A stretch of DNA of 64,000 nt from SAR202 cluster bacterium (GTDB taxonomy: Bacteria; Chloroflexota; Dehalococcoidia; Lucifugimonadales; UBA3495): contig JABMNL010000037.1 in the NCBI GenBank assembly GCA_013204585.1, forward strand, positions 1-64,000. The letters are read 5' to 3'. Position 1 is the stretch's first letter; each line of letters begins with the position of its first letter. The notes beneath the pieces were generated by a model, which was not told the DNA's origin, ran no database searches, and worked only from the letters and a program-made list of their open reading frames with translations. Below are positions 49,935 through 59,937 of the stretch, piece after piece. The translations under genes were made by a program, and so were the position numbers.

Positions 49935-52142
49935 ATGTCTTCACCTTCAGCCTCATTCACCGGCCGAGTAGCCGGATGGACCGCTCGGCACGCCTGGATC
50001 ACCATCGCAGCATGGGTACTTGTCTTGGGAGGCGCCTACCTTCTGTCCGGCAATCTGAGCGTATCGAGCGCGGGCGGTGTTGAAACCACCGATGCCCGAA
50101 GAGCTAGCGCCCTGATTGAGGAGGCAACCGGGGAAGACCAGCGCGCTGAAGAATACGTGCTTGTAGAGTCCAATCCTGGCCCAATTAACGAAGAACTACT
50201 CGCCTCCGTTGTCAGTTCAATCGTCACCGAGATGCGTGCGATTCCGGTTGTGGGCTCGGTTACTAGCTATCTGGACGGGGCCGAGACATTGCGCACACCC
50301 GATGGTCGCATGACAATAATCCAGGTCACCACCACCCTCAGCATTGATGATGACCTCGACCCTGCCGACCCCATCTTGGACGTGATCGAGCAAGCGAACC
50401 TAAATTCTGGCCTCCGGGTCACTACAATCGGCAACATGAGCGTGACACGCCTCTTTGGCGAGATGGCCGACGAGACCTTTAAAAAGGGCGAGATGATTGG
50501 CATCATCGCGGCACTCATAATCATGCTTGCTGTGTTCGGTGCCGTGGTCGCGGCAATCATTCCGATTCTGGTTGCCATTGTCGCCATCTTCACGGCGGTG
50601 GGAATTATTGCAGCCATCAGCATGGCCAAGGAATTGAACGAATTCACCGTAATCGTTACCACCATGGTCGGCCTGGCCGTCGGCATTGATTACACACTGT
50701 TCATCGTTCAGCGATTTCGCGAGGAGCGTGAAAACGGTCTGGAGCGTTACGACGCAATCATCATGGCTGGCTCCACCGCCAGCCGCACCGTACTCTTCTC
50801 TGGATGCGCGGTGGCCATCGCACTGGCCGGCATGCTAATCATGCCCGACATTCTTTTCAAGAGCTTCGGGATTGGGACGATGGTCGTCGTCGTAACCGCA
50901 GTGGCGGCGGCGCTGACCCTACTCCCAGCCGTGCTCGGCCTACTCGGTGACCGCGTTAATTGGTTGACCATCCCAATCATCGGTCGGCGGCGGTCGGCAG
51001 AAAGCGGCGGCGGTTTCTGGGGCGCCATTACCGGCGTTGTCACGGCCCATCCAGCTATCAGTGTAATGATTACTGCGGCCATCCTAATTGGTCTGACACT
51101 GCCGGTAACAACCCTTAATCTTGGCTCGGGCGGAATTAGCATGCTACCGCATGACACCGACGAGCGGCACGCGTTCGATATCGTCATATCCAAGTTTTCC
51201 GATGGCATCATCACTGCCGACGTCGTGGTGCTGGCACCGGACATTGGCACTGCTGCAATTCAAGAGGCCATCGGAAAACTGTCTGCTTCCATCGAGTCCG
51301 ACGACTTCTTTGGAACTACGGAATCGTTGACTGGGCCAAACGGCGACCTCATGGACATTCGGTTCTCAATCTCAGGAGATATCTCCAGCGCCGAATCCAT
51401 CGCTGCAATCCAGCGCCTGCGCGAGGACTATGTTCCGGCAGCATTCGCTAATGTGGACGCCGAAGTGCTCGTGGGGGGCGCGACCGCGGAAGTGATCGAC
51501 TCCGTCGCCATCGTTAAGCAATACGTGCCGATTATCATGGCCGCAGTGCTGGCGGCGAGCTTCATATTGCTGCTGATTGCCTTCCGGTCCATCGTTGTGC
51601 CGTTGAAGGCGGTGGTGATGAACCTGCTATCGGTCGGTGCTGCCTACGGCATGGTGGTACTGGTCTTCCAGAAGGGCGTGGGGAGCACTCTCTTCGGCTT
51701 CCAAGAAGTCCCGGTCATTGAATCTTGGATTCCCCTGTTCCTGTTCGCCATCCTCTTCGGGCTGTCCATGGACTACCACGTATTCCTGCTCAGCCGCATC
51801 AAGGAGCGGTACGACCAGACCGGCGATAACTCCGGCTCCGTGGTCTACGGCCTGCACTCGACGGCTTCAATCATCACGGGTGCTGCCCTAATCATGGTGG
51901 CTGTCTTCGGAGGCTTCGCCCTCGGCCCGCTGTCCATGTTCCAGCAGATGGGCTTCGGCCTGGCGGTCGCGGTAATCTTGGACGCAACCATCGTCCGCAT
52001 GGTCTTAGTCCCGGCCAGCATGGAACTGCTGGGCGATAAGAACTGGTACTTCCCCAATTGGCTGGAATGGCTGCCCAAGATTAGCATCGAGGGTGCGCGA
52101 AGAGCCGAACCGGCCATGTCCGCCAGCGACGACGGGAATTAG
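49935..52142 (+). CDS. MMPL/RND-family membrane transporter
   Basis: Proton-driven exporter or lipid transporter of the MMPL type, 735 residues. It has twelve predicted spans in two halves, each with a large periplasmic loop (about residues 40-180 and 390-520). GLAVGIDYTLFIVQRFREER and GLSMDYHVFLLSRIKERYDQ are the paired motifs with conserved Asp-Tyr in the proton-relay helices. ATG 49935 has GGGGGA upstream; a TTG four codons earlier is possible. Substrate unknown. Confidence 0.9.
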   Translation: MSSPSASFTGRVAGWTARHAWITIAAWVLVLGGAYLLSGNLSVSSAGGVETTDARRASALIEEATGEDQRAEEYVLVESNPGPINEELLASVVSSIVTEMRAIPVVGSVTSYLDGAETLRTPDGRMTIIQVTTTLSIDDDLDPADPILDVIEQANLNSGLRVTTIGNMSVTRLFGEMADETFKKGEMIGIIAALIIMLAVFGAVVAAIIPILVAIVAIFTAVGIIAAISMAKELNEFTVIVTTMVGLAVGIDYTLFIVQRFREERENGLERYDAIIMAGSTASRTVLFSGCAVAIALAGMLIMPDILFKSFGIGTMVVVVTAVAAALTLLPAVLGLLGDRVNWLTIPIIGRRRSAESGGGFWGAITGVVTAHPAISVMITAAILIGLTLPVTTLNLGSGGISMLPHDTDERHAFDIVISKFSDGIITADVVVLAPDIGTAAIQEAIGKLSASIESDDFFGTTESLTGPNGDLMDIRFSISGDISSAESIAAIQRLREDYVPAAFANVDAEVLVGGATAEVIDSVAIVKQYVPIIMAAVLAASFILLLIAFRSIVVPLKAVVMNLLSVGAAYGMVVLVFQKGVGSTLFGFQEVPVIESWIPLFLFAILFGLSMDYHVFLLSRIKERYDQTGDNSGSVVYGLHSTASIITGAALIMVAVFGGFALGPLSMFQQMGFGLAVAVILDATIVRMVLVPASMELLGDKNWYFPNWLEWLPKISIEGARRAEPAMSASDDGN

Positions 52143-52181
52143 ACCGGACTAAGCAAGTCGATTAAATAAATACGGCGCAGA

Positions 52182-52213
52182 ACATACGGCCACCGGACTA
52201 GGTGGCCGTATGT
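52182..52213 (+). terminator. Hairpin after MMPL gene
   Basis: Perfect 13-bp stem ACATACGGCCACC/GGTGGCCGTATGT with a 6-base loop, 40 bp past the stop. It lacks a clear T-tract. Confidence 0.5.
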
Positions 52214-52306
52214 CTACCGATTCCCTTGCCAACCCACCGCTGCGCAATTACCATGTGCCCATATTAGAGGAGCCCTCGGCCTCAGCAGGCCAGGCAGGAG
52301 CAAAAC

Positions 52307-52609
52307 ATGCCAAAGGTACATGACCGCGGCAGTTGGCCCAACGACGACCCCATCGACCATTCTGAGCACGAAATGGAAGAGTGGGAGCGGAAGGTCGACG
52401 CCCTCAGCAGCGTGCTGGGCGAGAAGGGCCTCAAGAACACCGACCAGTTGCGACGCGCCATTGAAAGTCTCGACCTGAAGACCTATGAGTCGCTGAGCTA
52501 TTACGAGAAATGGACGGCGGCCATGGAGACTCTCCTCGTCGAACAGGGTGTCATGACCACTGCCGAAATCGACGCCAAGATGTCTGAGCTGGAGCGAGGG
52601 CAAAAGTAG
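52307..52609 (+). CDS. Nitrile hydratase beta N-terminal-half-like subunit
   Basis: 100 residues matching the helical N-terminal half of nitrile hydratase beta: EEWERKVDALSSVLGEKGLK, QLRRAIESLDLKTYESLSYY and EKWTAAMETLLVEQGVMT. In two-subunit nitrile hydratases this half is fused to the barrel half encoded by the next gene. Splitting is the arrangement of thiocyanate hydrolase and of three-subunit nitrile hydratases. AGGAG precedes ATG 52307. Confidence 0.85.
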   Translation: MPKVHDRGSWPNDDPIDHSEHEMEEWERKVDALSSVLGEKGLKNTDQLRRAIESLDLKTYESLSYYEKWTAAMETLLVEQGVMTTAEIDAKMSELERGQK

Positions 52610-52611
52610 CC

Positions 52612-52908
52612 GTGGCCAGCAGCACAACAGCACGTTATCGTCCCGGCGACCAAGTACGCATTAGAGTCGGCACTCCGCCAACTCACTTTCGAACGCCTGA
52701 ATACGTCCAAGGCAAACTTGGCAGGATTGACACCCTCTACGGAGCATTCAAAAACCCAGAGTCCCTGGCTTACGGCGGCGACGGACTGCCCGCCCAGCCG
52801 CTCTACCGAGTGGAGTTCGCCCAGACCGACCTGTGGCAGAACTACAGCGGCCCCGCCACCGATACTCTACTCATCGACATCTATGAACACTGGCTGGAAT
52901 CCATCTAG
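52612..52908 (+). CDS. Nitrile hydratase beta C-terminal-half (SH3-like) subunit
   Basis: 98 residues, the SH3-like barrel half of nitrile hydratase beta: ARYRPGDQVRIRVGTPPTHF, TPEYVQGKLGRIDTLYG, YRVEFAQTDLWQNYSG and a final IDIYEHWLESI. The start is GTG 52612, two bases after the previous stop, so the two halves are probably made in equal amounts. Confidence 0.88.
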   Translation: MASSTTARYRPGDQVRIRVGTPPTHFRTPEYVQGKLGRIDTLYGAFKNPESLAYGGDGLPAQPLYRVEFAQTDLWQNYSGPATDTLLIDIYEHWLESI

Positions 52909-52925
52909 CGCGGAGGAGACCTCCC

Positions 52926-53549
52926 ATGGCCGAGAACGGACACAACCACGGCGACAATGCCGAATACTACGCCCTAAGGGCCGAGGCCATCCAGGCCCTC
53001 CTGGTGGAGAAAGGCGTCTGTAGCATCAACGACATCCTGTCCATGGCCGACAAGCTGGACTCCCGCTCACCCAAGGACGGCGCCAAGGTGCTGGCCCATG
53101 CCTGGGTGGACCCAGCGTACAAAGAACGCCTCTTGGCCGACGCCGAATCAGCCCTCTTAGAGCTGGGCTACGACCTGCCCGAAACTGCTCCCCGACTCAC
53201 CGTGCTGGAGAACACGTCAGAGGTGCACCACATGGCGGTGTGCACGCTGTGTTCCTGCTATCCAAGAGCGATTATTGGGCGGCCTCCTGCCTGGTACAAG
53301 GGTTTGGCCTACCGCTCGAAGGTCGTGGTTGACCCCAGGGGCGTATTGAAAGAATTCGGCACCGAGCTAGATGAGTCGGTTCAAGTTCGGGTCATCGACA
53401 GCAGCGCCGACTACCGTTATCTAGTGCTGCCGACTCGGCCCGCTGGCACTGAAGGCATGAGCGAGGAAGAACTGGCCAAGCTAATCACCCAAGAAAGCAT
53501 GATTGGCGTCGCGCTGGCCCTATCGCCGGAGTCCGTCTCCACCAGCTAG
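52926..53549 (+). CDS. Nitrile hydratase/thiocyanate hydrolase catalytic (alpha-type) subunit
   Basis: Metal-bearing subunit, 207 residues. The metal-binding claw is CTLCSC within VCTLCSCYPRAIIGRPPAWY; Thr at the second position marks the cobalt type. The cysteines are usually oxidised to sulfinic and sulfenic acids. KSVVVDPRGVL-like and SADYRYLVLPTRPAGT segments follow as in the family. It completes a three-gene enzyme converting nitriles to amides or thiocyanate to carbonyl sulfide. No amidase lies nearby and no cobalt-insertion activator is evident. Confidence 0.9.
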   Translation: MAENGHNHGDNAEYYALRAEAIQALLVEKGVCSINDILSMADKLDSRSPKDGAKVLAHAWVDPAYKERLLADAESALLELGYDLPETAPRLTVLENTSEVHHMAVCTLCSCYPRAIIGRPPAWYKGLAYRSKVVVDPRGVLKEFGTELDESVQVRVIDSSADYRYLVLPTRPAGTEGMSEEELAKLITQESMIGVALALSPESVSTS

Positions 53550-53571
53550 CCAACCCTGTATGTCAAAATAA

Positions 53572-53608
53572 AAAAGGCCCCGCCGAAACAAATTCGGCGG
53601 GGCCTTTT
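53572..53608. terminator. Bidirectional terminator between nitrile hydratase and surE
   Basis: 16-bp stem AAAAGGCCCCGCCGAA/TTCGGCGGGGCCTTTT with a 5-base loop. It gives T-tracts on both strands for the convergent genes. Confidence 0.92.
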
Positions 53609-53626
53609 ACGTTCTCTCAGATAGCC

Positions 53627-54436
53627 TTAGTCGGGCCGATCCAGCATTTGTTGTGGTATTTCGCCCAGCAGGGATTCCACATCGGGCATGGCCGCGTTAT
53701 TGCCGAGGCCGATGTGCATCGGCGTAATAGAAATGCAGTTGCCTTTGATCGCGGCGATATCGCTGTCTGGATCAGGGGTCGCATTGTTGGGCTTGTTCCT
53801 GGATATCCAGTAGCGCTTCTCTGGCCCGACATTCTCTGCTCGGACGTTTTCGCCCCACGACCGGCCACCCAATTTAGTAACCCGGACTCCCGCCACTTGG
53901 CTCATCTCAATTTTGGGGATGTTGACGTTCAAGAACAGCGGGTCACCGGAGTAGTCCTTAAACTTCTCGGCCAGGGGTTTCAGGATCTTCTCGGCAATGT
54001 CGTACTTGGTGTTGGTCACAGCGGCCACAGAAATGGCAATCGTATTGATGCCCCGCACAAAACTCTGCACCGCGCCGCCAACGGTCCCGGAGACCATCAC
54101 GTCCCAGCCCACGTTCGAGCCAGCATTTACTCCAGACACCACCAGATCGACATCTTTGACCAGACTTTCCAGGGCCAAGACGCAACTATCGCCAGGAGTG
54201 CCCTCTACCGAAAACGCGCTCACCGGGAATAGCCCGTCGCCTTCAGCCTGAAATTCGGGTGCCACGGTCCATTCGCCCGCCTTGACCGGGGCATGGAGGG
54301 TTAGACAAGCGCCCACGCCGCTCTGTTGGCGGTCGGGAGCGACCACGACGACTTCGCCAACCTGACGCAGAGCACGGGCAGCCGCCCAGATGCCGGGTGC
54401 GTTGATTCCATCGTCGTTTATGACCAGTATTTTCAT
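53627..54436 (-). CDS. surE: 5'/3'-nucleotidase SurE
   Basis: Metal-dependent nucleoside monophosphatase linked to stationary-phase survival; 269 residues. The family start MKILVINDDGINAPG holds the metal aspartates; SGVNAGSNVGWDVMVSGTVG is the second motif. ATG 54436 is chosen because the family begins there; the frame extends to 54481 with 15 non-family residues. Confidence 0.94.
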   Translation of the reverse strand: MKILVINDDGINAPGIWAAARALRQVGEVVVVAPDRQQSGVGACLTLHAPVKAGEWTVAPEFQAEGDGLFPVSAFSVEGTPGDSCVLALESLVKDVDLVVSGVNAGSNVGWDVMVSGTVGGAVQSFVRGINTIAISVAAVTNTKYDIAEKILKPLAEKFKDYSGDPLFLNVNIPKIEMSQVAGVRVTKLGGRSWGENVRAENVGPEKRYWISRNKPNNATPDPDSDIAAIKGNCISITPMHIGLGNNAAMPDVESLLGEIPQQMLDRPD

Positions 54437-54489
54437 GTGTCTCGCTTTGTCCAAACCGCCCATTATTTCAACACCAGGCAATGAGTAGT

Positions 54490-54518
54490 ATTTTATCAGC
54501 CGGGATTTCTAAACACAA
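54490..54518 (-). promoter_or_regulatory. surE promoter
   Basis: Minus strand TTGTGT (54518-54513), 17-bp spacer, TAAAAT (54495-54490) preceded by TGA, giving an extended -10 element. Confidence 0.6.
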
Positions 54519-54560
54519 AAGTAGGGAACTTGAACTGCCATGAGCAGTAACAGCACCTAC

Positions 54561-54588
54561 CGTCATTCCAGCGAACGCTGGAATGACG
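54561..54588. repeat. REP-like palindrome
   Basis: CGTCATTCCAGCG-AA-CGCTGGAATGACG, perfect 13-bp arms with a 2-base loop. It lies in the gap between the surE promoter and the coxM-like gene stop. The same type of GTCATTCC palindrome is a common dispersed repeat in many bacterial genomes. Only one copy is in this window. Confidence 0.75.
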
Positions 54589-54655
54589 GGGGGTTAACGT
54601 TGACCCGCAGTAACGCCAACAATCGGAGCGGTAAGGTCGACCTGCCGTCGATTGC

Positions 54656-55540
54656 CTAGTGGTGGGCCAGTCCGGTGGCGTGGAAGATGGCGTGCTTCAG
54701 TTCGATGGCCGCCATGGCACGCCGGTATTCAGCCGACGCGAAAATATCTCCGATGATGTCGGAGCCAAGGTCGTTGTCGATCAAATTTGCGGCGGCAGCG
54801 ATGGTCTCCGCATTCAGTTCCTGTCCCACCAGTGCTTGCTCTACAGACTGGCCGCGCACTGGACTGGGGGTGAGGCCACCCACGGCAACCCTGGCGACCG
54901 TGCAAGTGTTGCCGTCCATGGTCACCACCGCTGCAGCACCGACCACGGCATAGGATGTGGCTGGGTGGGCCATCTTGGCGTACTCGGAATGCTGGTTGGC
55001 TGCCAAAACCGGCATCTCGATGGCCGTCAGAATCTCATTTTCGGCCAAGACGGTGCTGAACGCACCCGTGAAGAAATCGGCTGCCGCCACAGTCCTTGAG
55101 CCACGGCGGGTAATTCCACCCTGGCCTTGAATGGTGAACTTGGCATCCATTGCCACCAGAACCGTGGGCAGGTCGGACGCAGGGTCAGCATGGGACACGT
55201 TGCCGCCGATAGTCCCCCGGTTCCTTACCTGGGGGTCGCCGATGCCGTAGGCGGTCTCCCACAGGATACGGGCCGAGTCCCGTACTAGGGGCGACTCGGC
55301 AAGCTGGGCGTGGGTGGTCAGCGCACCAATGCGAAGGATGCCATTATTGGCAGTGATGCCTTGCAGCTCCGCGATTCCGCCAATATCGATGACGGTGCCG
55401 GGACGGGCCAACCGCAGCTTCATCAGCGGGATAAGACTATGTCCGCCAGCCATTAGCTTTGCGTCGGCGTCGTTGCTCAGAAGCTGAATCGCCTCCGACA
55501 CGGAGTTGGCCTTTTTATATTCGAACTCTGTTGCAAACAT
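54656..55540 (-). CDS. Form II CO-dehydrogenase-like FAD subunit
   Basis: Medium flavoprotein subunit, 294 residues. FAD contacts are AGGHSLIPLMKLRLARPG near residue 30 and GTIGGNVSHADPASDLP near residue 105. Third gene of the S-L-M operon (minus strand), starting three bases after the large subunit stop. Gene order and subunit size match form II enzymes. Confidence 0.92.
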   Translation of the reverse strand: MFATEFEYKKANSVSEAIQLLSNDADAKLMAGGHSLIPLMKLRLARPGTVIDIGGIAELQGITANNGILRIGALTTHAQLAESPLVRDSARILWETAYGIGDPQVRNRGTIGGNVSHADPASDLPTVLVAMDAKFTIQGQGGITRRGSRTVAAADFFTGAFSTVLAENEILTAIEMPVLAANQHSEYAKMAHPATSYAVVGAAAVVTMDGNTCTVARVAVGGLTPSPVRGQSVEQALVGQELNAETIAAAANLIDNDLGSDIIGDIFASAEYRRAMAAIELKHAIFHATGLAHH

Positions 55541-55543
55541 CGT

Positions 55544-57895
55544 TTAGCTCCCCTGCTTTTCGCGAATGGCCTGCCAGACCTTTTCCGGGGTGAGGGGCAT
55601 GTCTATGCCGGTGACGCCCAGTGGCCGTAGGGCGTCCATCACTGCGTTGTAGATGGTCGCCGTGGAGGCGATGGCCCCCGTTTCGCCGATTCCCTTCACA
55701 CCCAACGGGTTGTGGGGCGACGGAGTGACCGTGAATAGTGTTTCAATGTTCGGAAACATGTGGGCCCTGGGCAGGGCGTAGTCGGTCATCGAGCCGGTCA
55801 GGAGTTGGCCGTTGTCGTCGTAGACCGCTCCTTCCCAGAGCACTTGGCCGGCCCCTTGCACAACGCCACCGTGGACCTGACCCTCGACAATCATCGGGTT
55901 AATCTGCGGGCCGCAGTCGTCGCCGGCCACGTAGCGTTTGACCTCGATGTGTCCGTTGTCCGGATCCACATGCACCACCGCGACGTGGGCACCGAATGGG
56001 TAGACGAAGTTGGGCGGGTCGTAGAACGCCGAGGCTTCAAGCCCTGGCTCCATGCCTTCCGGCATGTTCCAGGCCACGTTGGCCATGGTCGCCATCTCTT
56101 GGATGGTCTTGCTCTGGTCGGGCGAGCCCTTGACGAAGAATTTGCCGTCTGCATACTCAACGTCTGCTTCAGCGGCTTCCAGTAGGTGAGCAGCTAACAG
56201 CCGGGCCTTCTCTTTCACTTTGCGAACTGCCAACACCAAGGCTGCGGCTCCCACTGCTGTGGTGCGGCTGCCGTAGGTGCCCCAGCCCATGGGTGTGTTG
56301 CTGGTGTCACCATGAACAATGCCCACATCGTCCACATCTACGCCCAATTCGTCGGAAACTATCTGGGCGAAGGTGGTCTCCTCTCCCTGTCCGTGGGGCG
56401 AGACTCCGGTGTACACATTCACTTTGCCCGTGGGGTGGAAGCGTACGATGGCACTCTCCCACAGGCCGCCGCCGAACCCAACGGCCCCGGCAACCTGTGA
56501 GGGGCCAAGCCCGCAGATCTCGGAGTAGCAGGTGACGCCGATGCCCATATACTCGCCATGCTCCCGCATGCGGGCTTGTTCTTGGCGCAGGGCTTGGTAG
56601 TCCACATGACCCAATACCATATTCAAGATGGGCTCGTAGTCGCCGCTGTCGTAGGTTATTCCACTGGCCACATCATGGCCGTCTTCAAATTTGGGAATCA
56701 GGTTCTTCCGCCGGAGTTCCACCGGATCAATCCCCAGCTCCACCGCCAGTAAATCAACCAACCGTTCCACCAAGAAGGTGGCCTCGGGACGGCCTGCGCC
56801 TCGGTAGGCGTCCACCGGCGTGGCGTTGCTGAACACCCCGTAAATATCGGCCTTGGTCGCTGCGATGTCATAGGGGCCGCAGTACATCAGTCCATGAAGG
56901 ATTGTGGGGACTCCGGGGCCAGCCGTGGACAGATAAGCGCCCATGCCAGCGTAAATCACGCTACGGACGGCAGTGATTTTACCCTCACGGGTGGCCGCCA
57001 TTTCCACATGCTCTACATGGTCGCGGCCATGGATGGTCGCTTGGAAACCCTCGGACCGGGTCGCAGTCCATTTGACCGGGCGTCCCAGCTGCATGGAGCA
57101 AAAAGAGGTAATCATCTCATCGGCATATACAGGAATCTTGCTGCCGAACCCGCCGCCGACTTCGGTGGCGATGACCCGAATCTTATGCTCGGCTACTCCA
57201 GTCACCAACGAGGCTAGGAACCGGCAAATATGGGGGTTTTGGCTGGTGCTCCATAGGGTTAACTCGCCCATGGACTCGGTCCAGGTAGCCACCGCCGACC
57301 TCGGTTCCATGGCGTTGGGTATCAACCTTTGATGGACGATGGTGTCTTTTACGATAACGTCGGCGCTGGCGAAGGCTGCGTCCGTATCGCCACCGGCAGC
57401 AACCCAGTGAAACGCCTGGTTGTTGGGGGCGTCTTCGTGCAACTGGGGCGCGCCCGGCTGCATCGCCGCCTCAGGATTGACCACTGCCGGAAGGATGCTG
57501 TAGTCCACCTTAATCAATTCCAGGGCGTCTTCAGCCTGGTAGCGGTTCTCGGCTACCACCACCGCCACCGCGTCGCCTTGATAACGGACCACATCTTTGG
57601 CTAAAGCCGGATGGTCTACTGCCTTCACATCGGAATCGGGCGGAATCCAAGCGCACGGAATGGGGTTCAACACCCCGTCGGTGTCGGCGCCGGTGTAAAC
57701 CGCGACCACTCCGGGGGCCGCAGCGGCTGCGCTGGTGTCGATGCTGTTTATCTTGGCGTGAGCGTGGGGACTACGCAATATGGCAGCAAAGGCCATCCCT
57801 GGCAGCTTCACATCGTCGGTATAAGTCGCGCCTCCCGTAATCAACCGAGGGTCTTCACGACGGCGAATTCCGGAGCCAAATATTCTAGTCGTCAT
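55544..57895 (-). CDS. Form II CO-dehydrogenase-like molybdopterin subunit
   Basis: Catalytic large subunit, 783 residues. The active-site loop reads AYRGAGR, the form II signature, not the AYxCSFR of true CO-oxidising form I; CO oxidation is therefore doubtful and the natural substrate unknown. The catalytic glutamate lies in [11 protein letters not shown] near the C-terminus, and [17 protein letters not shown] is a cofactor-binding loop. It overlaps no neighbour and sits between small and medium subunits. Confidence 0.94.
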   Translation of the reverse strand: MTTRIFGSGIRRREDPRLITGGATYTDDVKLPGMAFAAILRSPHAHAKINSIDTSAAAAAPGVVAVYTGADTDGVLNPIPCAWIPPDSDVKAVDHPALAKDVVRYQGDAVAVVVAENRYQAEDALELIKVDYSILPAVVNPEAAMQPGAPQLHEDAPNNQAFHWVAAGGDTDAAFASADVIVKDTIVHQRLIPNAMEPRSAVATWTESMGELTLWSTSQNPHICRFLASLVTGVAEHKIRVIATEVGGGFGSKIPVYADEMITSFCSMQLGRPVKWTATRSEGFQATIHGRDHVEHVEMAATREGKITAVRSVIYAGMGAYLSTAGPGVPTILHGLMYCGPYDIAATKADIYGVFSNATPVDAYRGAGRPEATFLVERLVDLLAVELGIDPVELRRKNLIPKFEDGHDVASGITYDSGDYEPILNMVLGHVDYQALRQEQARMREHGEYMGIGVTCYSEICGLGPSQVAGAVGFGGGLWESAIVRFHPTGKVNVYTGVSPHGQGEETTFAQIVSDELGVDVDDVGIVHGDTSNTPMGWGTYGSRTTAVGAAALVLAVRKVKEKARLLAAHLLEAAEADVEYADGKFFVKGSPDQSKTIQEMATMANVAWNMPEGMEPGLEASAFYDPPNFVYPFGAHVAVVHVDPDNGHIEVKRYVAGDDCGPQINPMIVEGQVHGGVVQGAGQVLWEGAVYDDNGQLLTGSMTDYALPRAHMFPNIETLFTVTPSPHNPLGVKGIGETGAIASTATIYNAVMDALRPLGVTGIDMPLTPEKVWQAIREKQGS

Positions 57896-57898
57896 GGC

Positions 57899-58363
57899 TT
57901 AACTCCTCTTCGCTTCCGCAGCCGCTAGAACTGCTTTCACAATATTGTGGTACCCCGTGCAACGGCAAATATTGCCTTTTAAGCCTTCTCGCACCTGGTC
58001 CTCGGTTGGATTGGGGTTCTTATCAATCAATTCAACTGCGGTCATAATCATTCCGGCGGTGCAGTAACCGCATTGCAGGCCATGGTTGTTCCAAAAGGCC
58101 TCTTGGACCGCGTCCAGTTCACCCTTCGGAGACAGTCCCTCAATGGTGGTAATCTGGCTCCCGTCGGCTTGAACGGCCAGGCAGGTGCATGATTTCACCG
58201 TTGTGCCGTCCATATTCACCACGCAGGCGCCGCATTGGCTGGTGTCGCATCCAACCTTGGTCCCGGTCAGTCCAAGGTCTTCTCTGAGAAAATGGACCAA
58301 CAACGTACGCGGGTCCACATCCTTTTCATGGGCTTTTCCGTTCACGGTTACCTGAATTTTCAA
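57899..58363 (-). CDS. Form II CO-dehydrogenase-like 2Fe-2S subunit
   Basis: Small iron-sulfur subunit, 154 residues from TTG 58363. Cluster motifs [21 protein letters not shown] and [10 protein letters not shown] are complete. TTG 58363 is chosen since GGGAG lies five bases upstream and the protein then begins with the family [10 protein letters not shown]; a frame from 58435 would add 24 residues unlike the family. First gene of the operon. Confidence 0.92.
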   Translation of the reverse strand: MKIQVTVNGKAHEKDVDPRTLLVHFLREDLGLTGTKVGCDTSQCGACVVNMDGTTVKSCTCLAVQADGSQITTIEGLSPKGELDAVQEAFWNNHGLQCGYCTAGMIMTAVELIDKNPNPTEDQVREGLKGNICRCTGYHNIVKAVLAAAEAKRS

Positions 58364-58453
58364 GGTAGCTCCCTTGCATAGTAGGTTTGCTAGGTTTGTG
58401 TTGTCGGTGGTTGGTTTCCAGGCGTAAATAGGCACAGGGGCCGAAGTGCCCCG

Positions 58454-58482
58454 AGTATATACGCGGCCACATACCCCGTCAA
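58454..58482 (-). promoter_or_regulatory. Promoter of the form II molybdenum hydroxylase operon
   Basis: Minus strand TTGACG (58482-58477), 17-bp spacer, TATACT (58459-58454), about 90 bp before the TTG start. The leader contains a near-tandem TAGGTTTGC/TAGGTTTGT (58382-58399). Confidence 0.65.
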
Positions 58483-58505
58483 CGTGCCTGGCGCAGCCCT
58501 GTTAG

Positions 58506-58534
58506 TTGCGGAATTTCCTGCCTGGCCCTATGAT
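58506..58534 (+). promoter_or_regulatory. Candidate lysA promoter
   Basis: TTGCGG (58506-58511), 17-bp spacer, TATGAT (58529-58534), about 75 bp before lysA. It is divergent from and next to the molybdenum hydroxylase promoter. Confidence 0.5.
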
Positions 58535-58608
58535 TTTAGATGCGTCTGCCCAGCGGCCACTGGACACCGACGCCCGACCTGCCTTTTTGCTAACTAATGA
58601 GGACTTCA

Positions 58609-59916
58609 ATGTTCCCACAAAGTATCTTTCCCGATACCGCCGAAATTGACGCCCAAGGGCAACTAATACTGGGCGGGTGCAAGGCCACCGATTTAGCCGA
58701 AGAATACGGCACGCCGGTGTACATTTTTGATGAAGACACCCTGCGTGGCCGCTGCCGCAGCTTCATCGGTGAGTTCCGCAAGCTATACCCAGCAACCAAC
58801 GTCAGCTACGCCAGCAAGGCCTACATCAACCCCGCGTTGGCCAAGCTTTTTCAAGAAGAAGGCATGGGCTTCGACGTGGTCTCGGGCGGCGAGTTAGCTA
58901 CCCTCATAGCCGCGGGCATCCCCATGAATGAGGTCTATTTCCACGGCAACAACAAGACTCCCCAGGAATTGTCCGAAGCGCTGGAGAACTCCATCGGTTG
59001 GGTGGTAGTCGATAGTTTTCATGAACTTGAGCTGCTCGACCAGTTAGCGGGTCTGGCAGGCAAGACCCAAGACATTCTGATTAGAGTTTCTCCCGGCGTA
59101 GACCCACATACCCATGTGTACACCACTACAGGCATCTTGGATTCCAAATTCGGGTTTTCAATTCAGACCGGCCACGCTGCCGAAGCGGTCCGCCTGGGCC
59201 TGGCAGCCAAGAACCTCAACCTGCGCGGTCTGCACTTCCATTTGGGCTCGCCCATATTTGAGATGGAGCCCTACCGAGTAGCCACTGAGTTGGTGTTGAA
59301 ATTCGCCGCCGAATTCCGGGAAGACGGCCTGAATCTGCAGCGGTTCAGCCCCGGCGGAGGATTCGCCATCGGGTACACCCGCGACCAAGAACCCCCTCCG
59401 GTGTCCGACTACGCCGAAACTATCGTGTCCACCATGATTGCCACCTGCCAAGAATTGGGTATGGAACCGCCGACCTTGGTCATTGAGCCAGGCCGGGCAG
59501 TCATTGGCCCCGCTGGAGTGGCCCTCTACCGCATTGGCGCCATTAAAGACGTGCCAGGCGTGCGCAAGTTCGTCAGCGTCGACGGTGGCATGGGCGACAA
59601 TATTCGTCCGGCACTCTACCAGGCGAAGTACGAAGTGGTAGCCGCCAACAAAGCCAACCAAGAACCCACCGAGAAAGTTACGATTGCAGGTAAATATTGC
59701 GAGTCGGGCGACCTGCTAGCTTCAGATATAATGCTGCCCAAGATGGAATCCGGCGACTTGATTGCCATTCCCGCAGCGGGAGCCTACTGCCCCTCCATGG
59801 CCAGCAATTACAACATGAACCCGCGACCGCCAATGGTCATAGTTAAGGATGGCAAAAGCCGCTTGATTCGTAGACGGGAGAGCTACCAAGACCTGATGCA
59901 CTGCGACGTGGTTTAA
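58609..59916 (+). CDS. lysA: Diaminopimelate decarboxylase
   Basis: PLP enzyme, last step of lysine synthesis, 435 residues. The PLP lysine region is VSYASKAYINPALAKLF; LNLRGLHFHLGSPIF and FSPGGGFAIGYT bind the cofactor phosphate; CESGDLLASDIMLP supplies the C-terminal catalytic cysteine. ATG 58609 has GAGGAC just upstream; an ATG four codons earlier (58597) is possible. holB follows 21 bp later. Confidence 0.95.
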   Translation: MFPQSIFPDTAEIDAQGQLILGGCKATDLAEEYGTPVYIFDEDTLRGRCRSFIGEFRKLYPATNVSYASKAYINPALAKLFQEEGMGFDVVSGGELATLIAAGIPMNEVYFHGNNKTPQELSEALENSIGWVVVDSFHELELLDQLAGLAGKTQDILIRVSPGVDPHTHVYTTTGILDSKFGFSIQTGHAAEAVRLGLAAKNLNLRGLHFHLGSPIFEMEPYRVATELVLKFAAEFREDGLNLQRFSPGGGFAIGYTRDQEPPPVSDYAETIVSTMIATCQELGMEPPTLVIEPGRAVIGPAGVALYRIGAIKDVPGVRKFVSVDGGMGDNIRPALYQAKYEVVAANKANQEPTEKVTIAGKYCESGDLLASDIMLPKMESGDLIAIPAAGAYCPSMASNYNMNPRPPMVIVKDGKSRLIRRRESYQDLMHCDVV

Positions 59917-59937
59917 AAACCACGCCGCCAAAGACTT

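Noticed and set aside
55544-57895. True aerobic CO dehydrogenase (form I)
   Set aside because: The active-site loop is AYRGAGR, the form II type, not AYxCSFR.
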